Assembly: GCA_964483805.1 (NCBI GenBank)
Contig: CAZADH010000112.1
Coordinates: 1 to 17,742, forward strand
From: CAZADH01 sp964483805
GTDB lineage: Bacteria; Muiribacteriota; Ozemobacteria; Ozemobacterales; Ozemobacteraceae
DNA: 17,742 bases
Direction: 5' to 3'
The position numbers and the translations under genes were made by a program. The notes below the pieces were generated by a model. The model ran no database searches. It saw only the letters and a program-made list of their open reading frames with translations, and was not told the origin of the DNA. Positions 7,331-15,306 of this stretch are shown in pieces. How positions within the stretch are numbered: position 1 is the stretch's first letter; each line of letters starts with the position of its first letter.

Positions 7331-8173
7331 ATGCGTATCTTGACCCGTTCACTTCTGGCCCTGGTTCTCGTTCTCACCGTCACCGTTGCCATGACAGCCC
7401 GGGCGGCCGACGACAAAGCCAGCGCCGCACAAGCGGTCGGCAAGGCGCTCACCTTCGCCATGAAGACCGTGAGCAAGAAGATCGATCCACCCAAGACGGC
7501 CACCAACAAAGAGGCGATTGCCGCCGAGATCAACATCGTGGTGCCTGAGTTCACCGGCGCTGCCGGCGCCGAAGCCGCTGCCGCCAAGATCAACAAGGTT
7601 GTCCAAGATCAACTACTGGCGATGATCGGCGAGAAACCGGCCGCATCGCTCGACCAGATGGTCGAAGTATTTACAAAAGATTACGAGCAGTCGTTCAAAG
7701 ACCAACCGGAGATGCCAGGGGCCTGGTTGCTTCGTTTCGAGAGCGGTATCCGCCATGCCGACGACGATCTGCTCTGCATCGAGATCAGCGCCTCGGTGTT
7801 CACCGGCGGGGCCCACCCCAACTCGACCATCACCTACCTGGTCCTCTCGCCCAAGACCGGTGAACCGGTCACTCTCGACAGCATCGTGCCGACGAGCAAC
7901 ACCAACGACCTTCTGACCGTCGCCGAGAAAGCGTTCCGCAAGGCGCGCAACCTCAAACCCGACGAGACCTACGAGCAGGCCGGTTTCCAGTTCGAGCAGA
8001 ACCGCTTCGTGTTGACGAAGAACTTCCTGTTGTCCAAAGACGGCCTGGCGTTCTGCTACAACCATTATGAAATCGCCCCCTATGCCATGGGCATCACCGA
8101 GCTCCTCATCCCGTGGACCGACCTGAAACCGATCGTCAACCCCGCCGGTCCGGCCGCCGCCTTTCTGAAATAG
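7331..8173 (+). CDS. Secreted DUF4163/DUF3298 (RsiV-like) protein
   Basis: A 280-residue protein with a clear signal peptide (MRILTRSLLALVLVLTVTVA, cleavage near ARA-AD). The N-terminal half of the mature protein (about 45-125) resembles DUF4163. The C-terminal half (about 140-265) resembles DUF3298, with SASVFTGGAHPNSTITYLV, the FCYNHYEIAPYAMGITE segment and IPWTDLKPIV. This fold occurs in the Bacillus anti-sigma factor RsiV, whose extracellular domain binds lysozyme, and in PdaC-type proteins. There is no anti-sigma domain and no second membrane helix here, so it should be periplasmic. AGGAG (7319-7323) sits 7 bases before the ATG. It directly follows the lysozyme-like gene, probably in one transcript. 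An inhibitor or partner of that enzyme is a plausible inference but unproven. One GTATTTACA copy lies at 7667-7675, where GTA-TTT-ACA are uncommon codons for this gene. Confidence 0.85.
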   Translation: MRILTRSLLALVLVLTVTVAMTARAADDKASAAQAVGKALTFAMKTVSKKIDPPKTATNKEAIAAEINIVVPEFTGAAGAEAAAAKINKVVQDQLLAMIGEKPAASLDQMVEVFTKDYEQSFKDQPEMPGAWLLRFESGIRHADDDLLCIEISASVFTGGAHPNSTITYLVLSPKTGEPVTLDSIVPTSNTNDLLTVAEKAFRKARNLKPDETYEQAGFQFEQNRFVLTKNFLLSKDGLAFCYNHYEIAPYAMGITELLIPWTDLKPIVNPAGPAAAFLK

Positions 8174-8193
8174 CTCTTGGTCTCGCGATCTTC

Positions 8194-8230
8194 GCAAAGG
8201 CGCCCGCTCTCATCGGGCGCCTTTGCTTTT
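8194..8230 (+). terminator. Strong rho-independent terminator
   Basis: A perfect 13-bp stem, GCAAAGGCGCCCG (8194-8206) with CGGGCGCCTTTGC (8214-8226), encloses a 7-base loop (CTCTCAT) and is followed by TTTT. It lies 21 bp after the stop of the RsiV-like gene and ends the LysM/RsiV-like transcript. Confidence 0.9.
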
Positions 8231-8276
8231 GCCGATCAACCGGCACCGCGCGACATACATACAAAGTGATGCAGTC

Positions 8277-9476
8277 ATGACCCGGCGCCACGCTCTCGCT
8301 CTCGCGGCCGGCATTGCCCTGTTTCTCGCCGTCTGTGCCGGATGTGCGCCGCTCCCGGTCGGCCCCGACTTCGTCTCGCTCTACGCCGCCAACGCCGTCG
8401 TCTGGCGGGGCGGGTCACCCTACGACTGGGAAGCGCAACGCCGCTTCGTCGCCACCGAACTGAGCAGTCCCACGTCTCAACTCGACCTGCCCCCGTTCGT
8501 CTACCCGCCCTGGTATTGCCTCACCACGGTGTGGCTGGCGTGGATGCCCTACGCCGTCGCCGGTCGGGTCTGGCTGGGCGTCAACCTGACGCTGATCGCC
8601 TTCGCCCTGACCCGCCTCACCAGTTCTCTTGGCGGCCCACCCCGACTCGTCGTTTCCGCCGCCGGCCTGTTCTACCTGCCAACCCTGGGTATGGTCACGG
8701 CCGGCCAGTACACCGCCCCCATTCTCCTGGGTGCCGCTCTTCTGGCCGCGCCCGACATCATGGGACGACCGGCGACGGCAACATTCGCTCTGCTGCTTCT
8801 GTCGCTGAAACCGCACCTGGGCGTGCCCATTGGCCTGGTCTGGTTGGCCGTTGGCTGGTTGGCGGACCGGCCCGCCGCCCGGCGTGTACTCACCGGCAGC
8901 GTCGTCGGTCTTGCGGCCCTCGCCCTGGCCTCTTTCGCTCTCGACATGCACTGGCCGCAACACTGGGTGGCGGCGATTCGCGGGTTGTCGCAACACGGTG
9001 TATTGCACTCTCCGGCAACCTGTACCGGGCTCCCGGCCCTGTTCGGCTTCCCCTCGCCGCACCCGCTGGGTCTGGCCATTGGTGGACCGCTGGCGCTGGT
9101 CTTGCTCGGACTCGTGTTCGGCTGCGCGCCGGCCATCCGGCGACAGCCCGCCGGGGTGATCGTGCCGACGGCGCTGATCGTCCTGCTGGCGAGTCCCTAC
9201 TCACGCATCTACGACTTCTTGCTGATGCTGCCGGCTCTGGTCCTCTGCTGGACGGTCGCGAAACAACGCCTGGCCATGCGCGCCGCGCTGGCGTTCGTCT
9301 ACCTGACCCCGTTGCTCGTGGTTGTCGCCCACCCACCGGCGCTGGCGCCGGCACTGACCGTAAGCGCCGCCGCACTATTGCCCCCGACGATCAATACGTT
9401 GTCTGTATATATTGCCGGGTTTGACCCGCAGACAGACAACCACGCCTCGCCCGAGCGGTCACCGACGCAGCGCTGA
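8277..9476 (+). CDS. Integral-membrane glycosyltransferase, GT87 (DUF2029) type
   Basis: A 399-residue hydrophobic protein with about ten predicted membrane helices. Features fit the GT-C family GT87, which transfers sugars from polyprenyl-phosphate donors. An acidic residue in the first periplasmic loop (GPDFVSLYAAN) precedes GGSPYDWEA. YPPWYC, GQYTAPILL and LLSLKPHLGVPIG follow, and SPYSRIYDFLL lies near the C-terminus. The N-terminal helix ends in AVCAGCAP, which could be mistaken for a lipobox, but the polytopic nature argues against a lipoprotein. Start: the ATG at 8277 is chosen because the upstream in-frame extension would begin inside the terminator. The Shine-Dalgarno (AGTGATG) is weak. 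The acceptor is unknown. It ends 14 bp from the convergent nucleotidase gene and seems to be a single-gene unit. Confidence 0.8.
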   Translation: MTRRHALALAAGIALFLAVCAGCAPLPVGPDFVSLYAANAVVWRGGSPYDWEAQRRFVATELSSPTSQLDLPPFVYPPWYCLTTVWLAWMPYAVAGRVWLGVNLTLIAFALTRLTSSLGGPPRLVVSAAGLFYLPTLGMVTAGQYTAPILLGAALLAAPDIMGRPATATFALLLLSLKPHLGVPIGLVWLAVGWLADRPAARRVLTGSVVGLAALALASFALDMHWPQHWVAAIRGLSQHGVLHSPATCTGLPALFGFPSPHPLGLAIGGPLALVLLGLVFGCAPAIRRQPAGVIVPTALIVLLASPYSRIYDFLLMLPALVLCWTVAKQRLAMRAALAFVYLTPLLVVVAHPPALAPALTVSAAALLPPTINTLSVYIAGFDPQTDNHASPERSPTQR

Positions 9477-9490
9477 GAAACGGTCGGGGA

Positions 9491-11122
9491 TTATCGCGGT
9501 CTCGGGGGCCGAGGCACGCGAATCGCCCGCGCTGGCTCGGCCGGTTCGGGTAGTTTCACGTCGCGGATGATCCGCCCTTCGATCTGCGGCGCAAGCACCT
9601 TTTCCCGCTCGACATAGCGCATCAACGCATCGGCCTGCCACACCGGCACTGTTTCCGAGGCCGTGGCTTCGCAGAAGGCGGTCAACCCATTGCCGCCACC
9701 GGCAAGAAAGTCGATTGTGGTGACGATGTATTTGCGTGTCGGATCGAGCGGCGCCCCTTGCAGCGACACGCGGTTCCCACCCACGCCGTAATGCACAACC
9801 AACCCGCGTGACACCTGCAAGAAACCACCGAAACCCGGGGTCTGCAGCATGTTCTCGCGCACCTGGGCGAACAACTTCTCGAGCATCGCCCCAGTCATGG
9901 TCAGCTTCACGAGGCTGTTATCGAACGGCATAACGTTGAGGCAGTCACCGATGGTAATCGGCCCCGCCTCGATCGAACAGCGGATGCCACCGCCGTTGAC
10001 CACAGCCAGATCGGCCGGTGCCGCGGCAAGCATGGCGTCGGCGGCGACGTTGCCCAGATTGGTTTCGCCCTGCCGAACCTGCGGCCGGTCGCCGTTCAGT
10101 CGACACCGGGCGTCACCCAACTGCCTGGCCACCTTGTCGCGCACCTGGGCCCACAACTGCTCGGCGGTTTTCTTGATGACCGGGTCTTCGGGCAGGTCGG
10201 CACTCATCGGCACCAGACCTGCCGCCTTAACCTCGAGACGCCGACCGGCCGCCGGAGCCGCGGGTGGATGCAACACAACGTCAATACGCGACACTGCCGC
10301 CCCCCATTCGCCGGGCTGCGACAGGAACTGGTGACCGTTGGCACCGGCGCAGACCAACGGCGGATCAATCGACAGGTGCGTATGGCCGCCACAGAACCCC
10401 GCCACTTCGGGAAACGCCGCCGCCAGTTCGACGTCGCGGTTCCAGCCCAGATGTGACAAGGCGATCACGGCCTCGGCCCCCGCCGCCTTCAACCGCGGCA
10501 ACTCACGCCGCAGCGCCACCGCGGCATCCTCGACCGCGAGACCCTGCAAGTACGCGCGTGGCACATGGTCGCCCAGGCGCTCATCGAGCAGGCCGATCAA
10601 GCCAAGTTTCAGAACGTTGGGACCCTCGCCGATCTCGATGATCGTCCAGGGCCGCACCAGGCGCACCAGTTGTCGATGGCTGGCGTAACGCTGTGGATTG
10701 GTCTGCAGGTTTGCGGCCAGAATCGGGAACCGCGCCGCCCCGAACGCATCGACGATCGTCCGGGGCCCCTTGTCGAACTCATGATTGCCCAACGCCATCG
10801 CCGCATAACCCGATTGATTCATGAAAGAAACGTCGGGAACGCCCTCGAAGAAGCGAAAGAACAACGTGCCCTGAAACACGTCGCCGCTCGACACCAGAAG
10901 AACGCGCCGGCCACTCGCCTCGACGGCCTCGCGATACGCTTTGATCCGGGCGTAACCGCCCATCCCCGTGCCCGAAGCAGTGTCAAATGGCAACAGGTGC
11001 GCATGCAGATCAGAGGTATGCAGGATGGTGACCGCAATCGGGGCCGGGGCCGGAACCTCAGCCATCGCCCCCGTCACCAGGAACGCGCACAAAACCGACA
11101 ACAACGCCACGATCTTCTTCAT
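9491..11122 (-). CDS. Periplasmic 5'-nucleotidase / UDP-sugar hydrolase family metallophosphoesterase
   Basis: A 543-residue secreted enzyme of the UshA/5'-nucleotidase family. It has a signal peptide of about 21 residues (cleavage AMA-EV). An N-terminal calcineurin-like metallophosphatase domain carries the metal ligands: Asp38 and His40 in TSDLHAH, Asp81 in SSGDVFQG, GNHE (112-115), SHLGW and GGHTH. A C-terminal 5_nucleotid_C domain has NVAADAML, VVNGGGIR, VMPFDNSLV and FLAGGGNGLTAF. It should hydrolyse nucleotides or related phosphomonoesters and scavenge phosphate or nucleosides in the periplasm. Exact substrate cannot be told. The tail ends in a Pro/Arg-rich stretch of about 20 residues. 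The ATG at 11122 (MKKIV) is preferred because AAGGA lies 9 bases upstream. The ATG at 11131 directly abuts that site. It is monocistronic, with a good sigma-70-like promoter at 11185-11213. Confidence 0.92.
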   Translation of the reverse strand: MKKIVALLSVLCAFLVTGAMAEVPAPAPIAVTILHTSDLHAHLLPFDTASGTGMGGYARIKAYREAVEASGRRVLLVSSGDVFQGTLFFRFFEGVPDVSFMNQSGYAAMALGNHEFDKGPRTIVDAFGAARFPILAANLQTNPQRYASHRQLVRLVRPWTIIEIGEGPNVLKLGLIGLLDERLGDHVPRAYLQGLAVEDAAVALRRELPRLKAAGAEAVIALSHLGWNRDVELAAAFPEVAGFCGGHTHLSIDPPLVCAGANGHQFLSQPGEWGAAVSRIDVVLHPPAAPAAGRRLEVKAAGLVPMSADLPEDPVIKKTAEQLWAQVRDKVARQLGDARCRLNGDRPQVRQGETNLGNVAADAMLAAAPADLAVVNGGGIRCSIEAGPITIGDCLNVMPFDNSLVKLTMTGAMLEKLFAQVRENMLQTPGFGGFLQVSRGLVVHYGVGGNRVSLQGAPLDPTRKYIVTTIDFLAGGGNGLTAFCEATASETVPVWQADALMRYVEREKVLAPQIEGRIIRDVKLPEPAEPARAIRVPRPPRPR

Positions 11123-11184
11123 GACGGTCATTCCTTTTCTTGCCTTGCCAGCGACGACCAGCGGTCGCTCAATGTTCTTCGTTC

Positions 11185-11213
11185 ATCATAGCGAGACTGG
11201 CCGGCGCTGGCAA
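11185..11213 (-). promoter_or_regulatory. Sigma-70-type promoter for the 5'-nucleotidase gene
   Basis: On the minus strand TTGCCA (complement of 11208-11213), a 17-bp spacer and TATGAT (complement of 11185-11190) make a near-consensus promoter. It lies about 63 bp before the ATG at 11122 and would give a leader of roughly 55 nucleotides. Confidence 0.7.
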
Positions 11214-11318
11214 GCGGAGCGTCGATGCTCAGCCCGCGCGACCGCCCCCTGACCGCCACGAGACCCCGATCTCTCCATCCCGGAAACAAGAGGCGCACGT
11301 ATCGAATTCGGAACACCA

Positions 11319-11330
11319 TTGTGCTATCCT
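11319..11330 (+). promoter_or_regulatory. Extended -10 promoter candidate for the heme-c hybrid kinase
   Basis: TTGTGCTATCCT contains TATCCT preceded by the extended -10 TG motif (TGC), 40 bp before the ATG. The -35 at 17 bp (TCGAAT) is poor, which is common with extended -10 promoters. The same first eight bases recur upstream of the classical kinase at 13658. Confidence 0.5.
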
Positions 11331-11340
11331 AGAAGTGGGT

Positions 11341-11356
11341 GTCGGCAGTTGCCGAC
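11341..11356. promoter_or_regulatory. Perfect inverted repeat between promoter and RBS of the heme-c kinase
   Basis: GTCGGCA (11341-11347), GT, TGCCGAC (11350-11356) form a perfect 7-bp dyad about 11 bp downstream of the proposed -10. The 2-base gap is too tight for a full hairpin, which favours a protein-binding operator near the transcription start. Confidence 0.45.
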
Positions 11357-11369
11357 GGGGAGAAGGGGC

Positions 11370-13595
11370 ATGGCGAGCTTTCGCAACGCTGTCGTTCTGG
11401 CGGTCTGGACAGCCATGGTGGCTGCCATCGCCGGTTATTCCTGGCACACGCATCTCGACAATCCCGCACTTCTGGCCGAAATCGAAGCCCAGGCCCACCT
11501 GTCGCTGAACATCGATTATCGTCGGGTCCTGTCGCGCATGGGCGGGTTGTACGCGCAGGCCGACAAGGTTGCCGCCAATCCGTATCTGACGATCCCCTAC
11601 CGCGACGTCACGACGACCGACGGAGCCTCGCTCACCCTGGTCAATCCGGCCTATCTCAATCGCCTCGTCTTCGCGAGCGTCGCCAGTCGCCCTGACGCGA
11701 TCATCAACAAGATCACCAGTCTGCGGCCCACGAATCCGAGCAATGCCCCCGATGCCGCCGAAATTGCGGCCATGCAGAGGTTCACCGCTGCCGATGACCG
11801 ACACACGCAGACGATCGAGATCGGCGGCAAGCCCTACTTTCGCCTCATGAAGCCGTTCATGACCGAGGCGTCATGCCTCAAGTGCCATGCCAAAGACGGC
11901 TACCGTGAAGGCGACCTGCGCGGCGCCATCAGCATATCGGTACCGTTGACGCCCTTCATTGCCGCGCAGCGGGCGGCCGCCCATCACGAGGTTTCCATGC
12001 TCGGGCTGTTGTGGCTCGTCGGCACGTCGGCACTGCTCCTGTTCTTCCGGACAGGCGAGGCCTACGAGGCAAACCTGCGCCGCAGCGAAGAGAAGTTCCG
12101 CCTGTTGTCGGAGTCGGCGGCTTCATGGGAAAGCTGGCGCACGAACGACGGCCGCTTTGCCTATGTTTCGCCGTCGGCACAACGGATCACCGGCTACCCG
12201 CCCGAGCAGTTCATCGACAATCCCGATCTGCTCGCCTCGATCGTTCATCCCGACGATCGCGAAGCATGGCAACGGCACGCGGCCGAGGCCACGACGGCCA
12301 AAGAGAACGCGTTCGAGTTTCGCATCATCCACCGAGACGGCCAAGAAGTCTGGATCCTGCACAACTGCGCTCCCATCGTGCAGAGCGGGAGCATCCTCGG
12401 TCGCCGGTTGTCGCACACCGACATCACCGACCGCAAGATCCTCGAACAACAACTGCGCCAGTCCCAGAAAATGGAGGCGGTCGGCTTGCTCGCGGGTGGC
12501 ATCGCCCATGATTTCAACAACCTGCTCGCCGTCATGCTGGGTTATACCGAGCTTCTCGCCGAGCGCGGCAAAGGCGACCCATCACTCGAGAGGCCGGTCA
12601 AACAGATCCGCACCGCCATCGACAAGGCCAGCGCATTGACCCAACGGTTGCTCACCTTCAGTCGACGCAGCATCGTGCAAGCGCGCGTGATCGATGTCAG
12701 CGATGCGGCCCAGAGCGCCATCCGTCTGCTGCAACGGCTACTCGGCGAACACATCGACATCCGCCTTACCACGGCCGAAGGGCCGCTACCGATCCGCATC
12801 GACCCGATCCAGTTCGAGCAGATCATCCTGAATCTTGCCACCAACGCCCGCGACGCCATGCCCAAGGGCGGCCTGCTCACCATCAGCTGCGAGCGAGCCG
12901 AGATCGATGAGCAGTTCCTGCGGGGGCATGGGTATGGCCGCACCGGTACCTTTGCGTTGCTGGCCCTCGGCGACACCGGCACCGGCATGAGCGACAAGGT
13001 GCGCGAACACCTGTTCGAGCCGTTCTTCACCACCAAGGAACCCGGCAAAGGCACGGGCCTCGGCCTGTCGATCGTCTTTGGCATCGTCAAGCAGTGCCAT
13101 GGGTTCATCCATTGCGACTCCGAACTGGGAAAAGGCACAGTGTTTCGCATCTACCTGCCGCTGCACGAAGGGTCGGCCGAACCGAAGGTGGAAGAGATTG
13201 TCGCACCTGTTCGCAACGGCACCGAGACCATCCTGCTGGCCGAGGATGATCAGGCCCTGCGGGAACTGGACCAGCACGTACTCGAACGTCGAGGTTACAA
13301 AGTATTGCTCGCCCGCGACGGCATCGAGGCCGTCGAGGCTTTCACAACCGCCCCCGCCCGCATCGATCTTCTCGTGTTTGACGTGGTCATGCCCCGTATG
13401 GGCGGGCGCGAGGCGTTCGCGCGCATCCGCGCGCAGCGCCCCGACGTCCGCATCCTCTTTCGCAGCGGTTACGCCAAAGACCTGATCGCCGAACAGGGTT
13501 TGCTGTCGGCCGAGGTGCAGTTCCTCGAGAAGCCCACGTCGGCCGAGATCCTGCTGCGCCGCGTGCGCGAGATCCTCGACACCCCGAAGAGGTAA
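11370..13595 (+). CDS. Heme-c (Tll0287-like/DUF3365) hybrid sensor histidine kinase
   Basis: A 741-residue hybrid kinase. An N-terminal membrane helix (about 7-23) is followed by a periplasmic Tll0287-like (DUF3365) domain with ANPYLTIPYRDVTTTDG, LTLVNPAYLNR and a c-type heme site CLKCH (Cys169, Cys172, His173). A second helix lies at about 209-226. PAS (about 240-360), HisKA with phospho-acceptor His380 (GGIAHDFNNLL), HATPase (NLATNARDAM, GDTGTGMS, GKGTGLGLSIV) and a C-terminal receiver with Asp671 (FDVVMPRMGG) follow. The heme is expected to sense redox state or a diatomic gas in the periplasm, as known for this sensor class. The ligand here is inference. Start: the ATG at 11370 with GGAGAAGGGG just upstream. 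A 17-residue extension starting at TTG would overlap the promoter. It is an orphan: the next gene is a different kinase, and no Hpt or output regulator is fused. Confidence 0.94.
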   Translation: MASFRNAVVLAVWTAMVAAIAGYSWHTHLDNPALLAEIEAQAHLSLNIDYRRVLSRMGGLYAQADKVAANPYLTIPYRDVTTTDGASLTLVNPAYLNRLVFASVASRPDAIINKITSLRPTNPSNAPDAAEIAAMQRFTAADDRHTQTIEIGGKPYFRLMKPFMTEASCLKCHAKDGYREGDLRGAISISVPLTPFIAAQRAAAHHEVSMLGLLWLVGTSALLLFFRTGEAYEANLRRSEEKFRLLSESAASWESWRTNDGRFAYVSPSAQRITGYPPEQFIDNPDLLASIVHPDDREAWQRHAAEATTAKENAFEFRIIHRDGQEVWILHNCAPIVQSGSILGRRLSHTDITDRKILEQQLRQSQKMEAVGLLAGGIAHDFNNLLAVMLGYTELLAERGKGDPSLERPVKQIRTAIDKASALTQRLLTFSRRSIVQARVIDVSDAAQSAIRLLQRLLGEHIDIRLTTAEGPLPIRIDPIQFEQIILNLATNARDAMPKGGLLTISCERAEIDEQFLRGHGYGRTGTFALLALGDTGTGMSDKVREHLFEPFFTTKEPGKGTGLGLSIVFGIVKQCHGFIHCDSELGKGTVFRIYLPLHEGSAEPKVEEIVAPVRNGTETILLAEDDQALRELDQHVLERRGYKVLLARDGIEAVEAFTTAPARIDLLVFDVVMPRMGGREAFARIRAQRPDVRILFRSGYAKDLIAEQGLLSAEVQFLEKPTSAEILLRRVREILDTPKR

Positions 13596-13657
13596 TCATC
13601 TGGGCGCCCCGTATTGTCGCCCCAGCATCGGGGAGCGCAGGCGCGGTCGTGCCGCAC

Positions 13658-13669
13658 TTGTGCTACAGT
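13658..13669 (+). promoter_or_regulatory. Extended -10 promoter candidate for the kinase/sigma-54 regulator operon
   Basis: TTGTGCTACAGT contains TACAGT with the extended TG motif. It is 78 bp before the kinase ATG, in the 151-bp gap after the hybrid kinase. No -35 is apparent (GCGCGG at 17 bp). Its first eight bases match the candidate promoter at 11319. An imperfect stem (CTGGGCG at 13600 with CGCCCCAG at 13618) lies upstream and might attenuate or end the previous transcript. Confidence 0.4.
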
Positions 13670-13746
13670 GGGCAGCAGAAGGGGCGGTGCGGTCGCGGGT
13701 GGTGATCCGCGAAGCCGGCCTGGCCCCGGACGGGGGGAAGAGATCC

Positions 13747-15306
13747 ATGACGCCGACGTATTCGCGATCGTTCTGGTGGGTCCTGGCCGCGGTCGTTGTC
13801 GCGCTGCACGTGGCCGCCCTGGCCCATTCCGAACACCTGCTGCGACAGGCGCATCAACGGCGGGCCGATCTCCTGCTCGAAACGCTGGTCATGAGCGCCG
13901 AGCAGACCTTGCAGGCCAGTCATTACCTCGAGGAACGCATTCGCGAACGACTGCGGGCCATCGCGGCCGAGGTGATCGCCCACCCCGAGCGGCGCGATCC
14001 CGAGGCTCTCAGGCAGTTGCAGGCGCGTCATGACGTGCGGACCATTGCCGTGTACGATGCCCGGGGCCAACTGATTGCCGCCTCGAATGGCGATGGCCTC
14101 GCCGTGGAGTTGCCGCATTCCTTCGGGTGCCATGATCTTCTCGCGGGCACCCGGTCCGAGCACACCTTTGGATTTTCGGACGGCATCTTCTGCGAGGCCG
14201 ACGCCTTTGGTTTTGCGCAGAGGCTTCCAGAGGGTGGCCTGGTGCGGATCCTGACCGACGTCGGTTTCGTTCTTGGTTTCGAGAGCCAGGTTGGGCTGCC
14301 GGCGTTGATCGAACGTTTTCGCAAGAACCCGGACGTGCGGATGCTCGATCTGGTCGATCCCGCGGGCCGGCCGATCCTGCCTGCGAGTGCGACGGCCTCG
14401 GGTGAACCGGCTGGCGCTTTCGTCTCGGGTCGATTGACCCTGCATGGCAAGACCGCCGGTTTCTTCCGGCTCGTGCTCCTCGACCAGGGTGTTCTGGCCA
14501 TGCGCCGCACGGCGGTGGTGGCGATCGGCGCGTCGCTGGGCCTTGGCTTGCTGGTTCTCCTGCTGGCGCGTTGGCGGTATCAGCGGCAGGCCGAAATCGA
14601 AAAGCAATATCGAGTATTGCAAGACCTGGAACGCCAGTCCGCCGGTCTCGCGCACGTTGTCGCCGGAGTGGCGCACGAGATCCGCAATCCCCTCAATACG
14701 ATGGCGCTGGCGCTCGACTCAGTGCGCGCCGAGACCGTCGATGCCGTGGCCCAGCCGTCCGCGAAGCTCGTGGCCCGCCTCGATCTCCTGCGTAAAACGG
14801 TCGCGGAGACCAACGGGCTCATCCAGAATCTGCTGCAGACCACGCGGCCGATTCTGGCGCAGGCTCGCCCCGTGGCGGTGGCCGGTTGGTTGGCCGACCT
14901 CAAAGTGGCCTTCGAAACCGGGTTTCCCCAGGCGACCCTCGTCACCGCGGGGCCCGACGTGACAATCGAGACCGACCCGGCGCTCCTGCAACGATTGTTG
15001 TTGAATCTGATGGGCAACGCTGCCCAGGCCGGAGCCCGACGGGTGTCGGTGACCATGACCCAGACCGACGACGGTTGCAGGTGGACCATTGCCGACGATG
15101 GTCCCGGGCTTCCGGCGCAGGTGCTGGAGCACTTGTTCCTGCCCGGCAACACGACCCGCCCCGAGGGCTCGGGGCTCGGCCTGTACAACGCCAGGCGCAT
15201 GGCGGTCGCGATGGGGGGGCGCCTGACGCTCTCGAGAACCGAGGCCACCGGCACCTGTTTCGATCTCGAACTGCCGGCAAGATTCACGAAGGATTCAGTG
15301 TCATGA
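13747..15306 (+). CDS. Two-component sensor histidine kinase (partner of the NtrC-family regulator)
   Basis: A 519-residue classical membrane kinase. One helix near residues 9-27 and another near 258-278 bracket a periplasmic sensor of about 230 residues that I do not recognise. It contains SFGCHDLL (Cys128, His129) and GIFCEAD (Cys149). A short linker leads to the HisKA domain with phospho-acceptor His310 in GVAHEIRNPLNTM. The HATPase has LNLMGNAAQAGA, DDGPGLP and GSGLGLYNAR. This architecture is typical of kinases partnered with NtrC-family regulators (AtoS/HydH/ZraS type). The stop overlaps the regulator start by 4 bp (ATGA), so the two are co-translated and almost surely a cognate pair. 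Start: the ATG at 13747 has a purine-rich GGGGAAGAG upstream. A longer frame from GTG 13660 has no ribosome-binding site and overlaps the candidate promoter. The signal is unknown, probably an envelope condition. Confidence 0.93.
   Translation: MTPTYSRSFWWVLAAVVVALHVAALAHSEHLLRQAHQRRADLLLETLVMSAEQTLQASHYLEERIRERLRAIAAEVIAHPERRDPEALRQLQARHDVRTIAVYDARGQLIAASNGDGLAVELPHSFGCHDLLAGTRSEHTFGFSDGIFCEADAFGFAQRLPEGGLVRILTDVGFVLGFESQVGLPALIERFRKNPDVRMLDLVDPAGRPILPASATASGEPAGAFVSGRLTLHGKTAGFFRLVLLDQGVLAMRRTAVVAIGASLGLGLLVLLLARWRYQRQAEIEKQYRVLQDLERQSAGLAHVVAGVAHEIRNPLNTMALALDSVRAETVDAVAQPSAKLVARLDLLRKTVAETNGLIQNLLQTTRPILAQARPVAVAGWLADLKVAFETGFPQATLVTAGPDVTIETDPALLQRLLLNLMGNAAQAGARRVSVTMTQTDDGCRWTIADDGPGLPAQVLEHLFLPGNTTRPEGSGLGLYNARRMAVAMGGRLTLSRTEATGTCFDLELPARFTKDSVS

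Noticed and set aside
8223..8276. Earlier start for the GT87 protein
   Set aside because: It would begin inside the terminator stem at 8194-8230 and adds residues outside the membrane protein fold.
9393..9420. AT-rich patch near the end of the GT87 gene as a possible promoter or transfer scar
   Set aside because: The frame reads through it without interruption, no downstream plus-strand gene needs a promoter, and no flanking repeats are visible.
14886..15302. In-frame upstream extension of the sigma-54 regulator to about 602 residues
   Set aside because: It runs through the kinase gene in another frame, the added residues look like low-complexity out-of-frame translation, and the ATG at 15303 begins exactly at a normal receiver domain.
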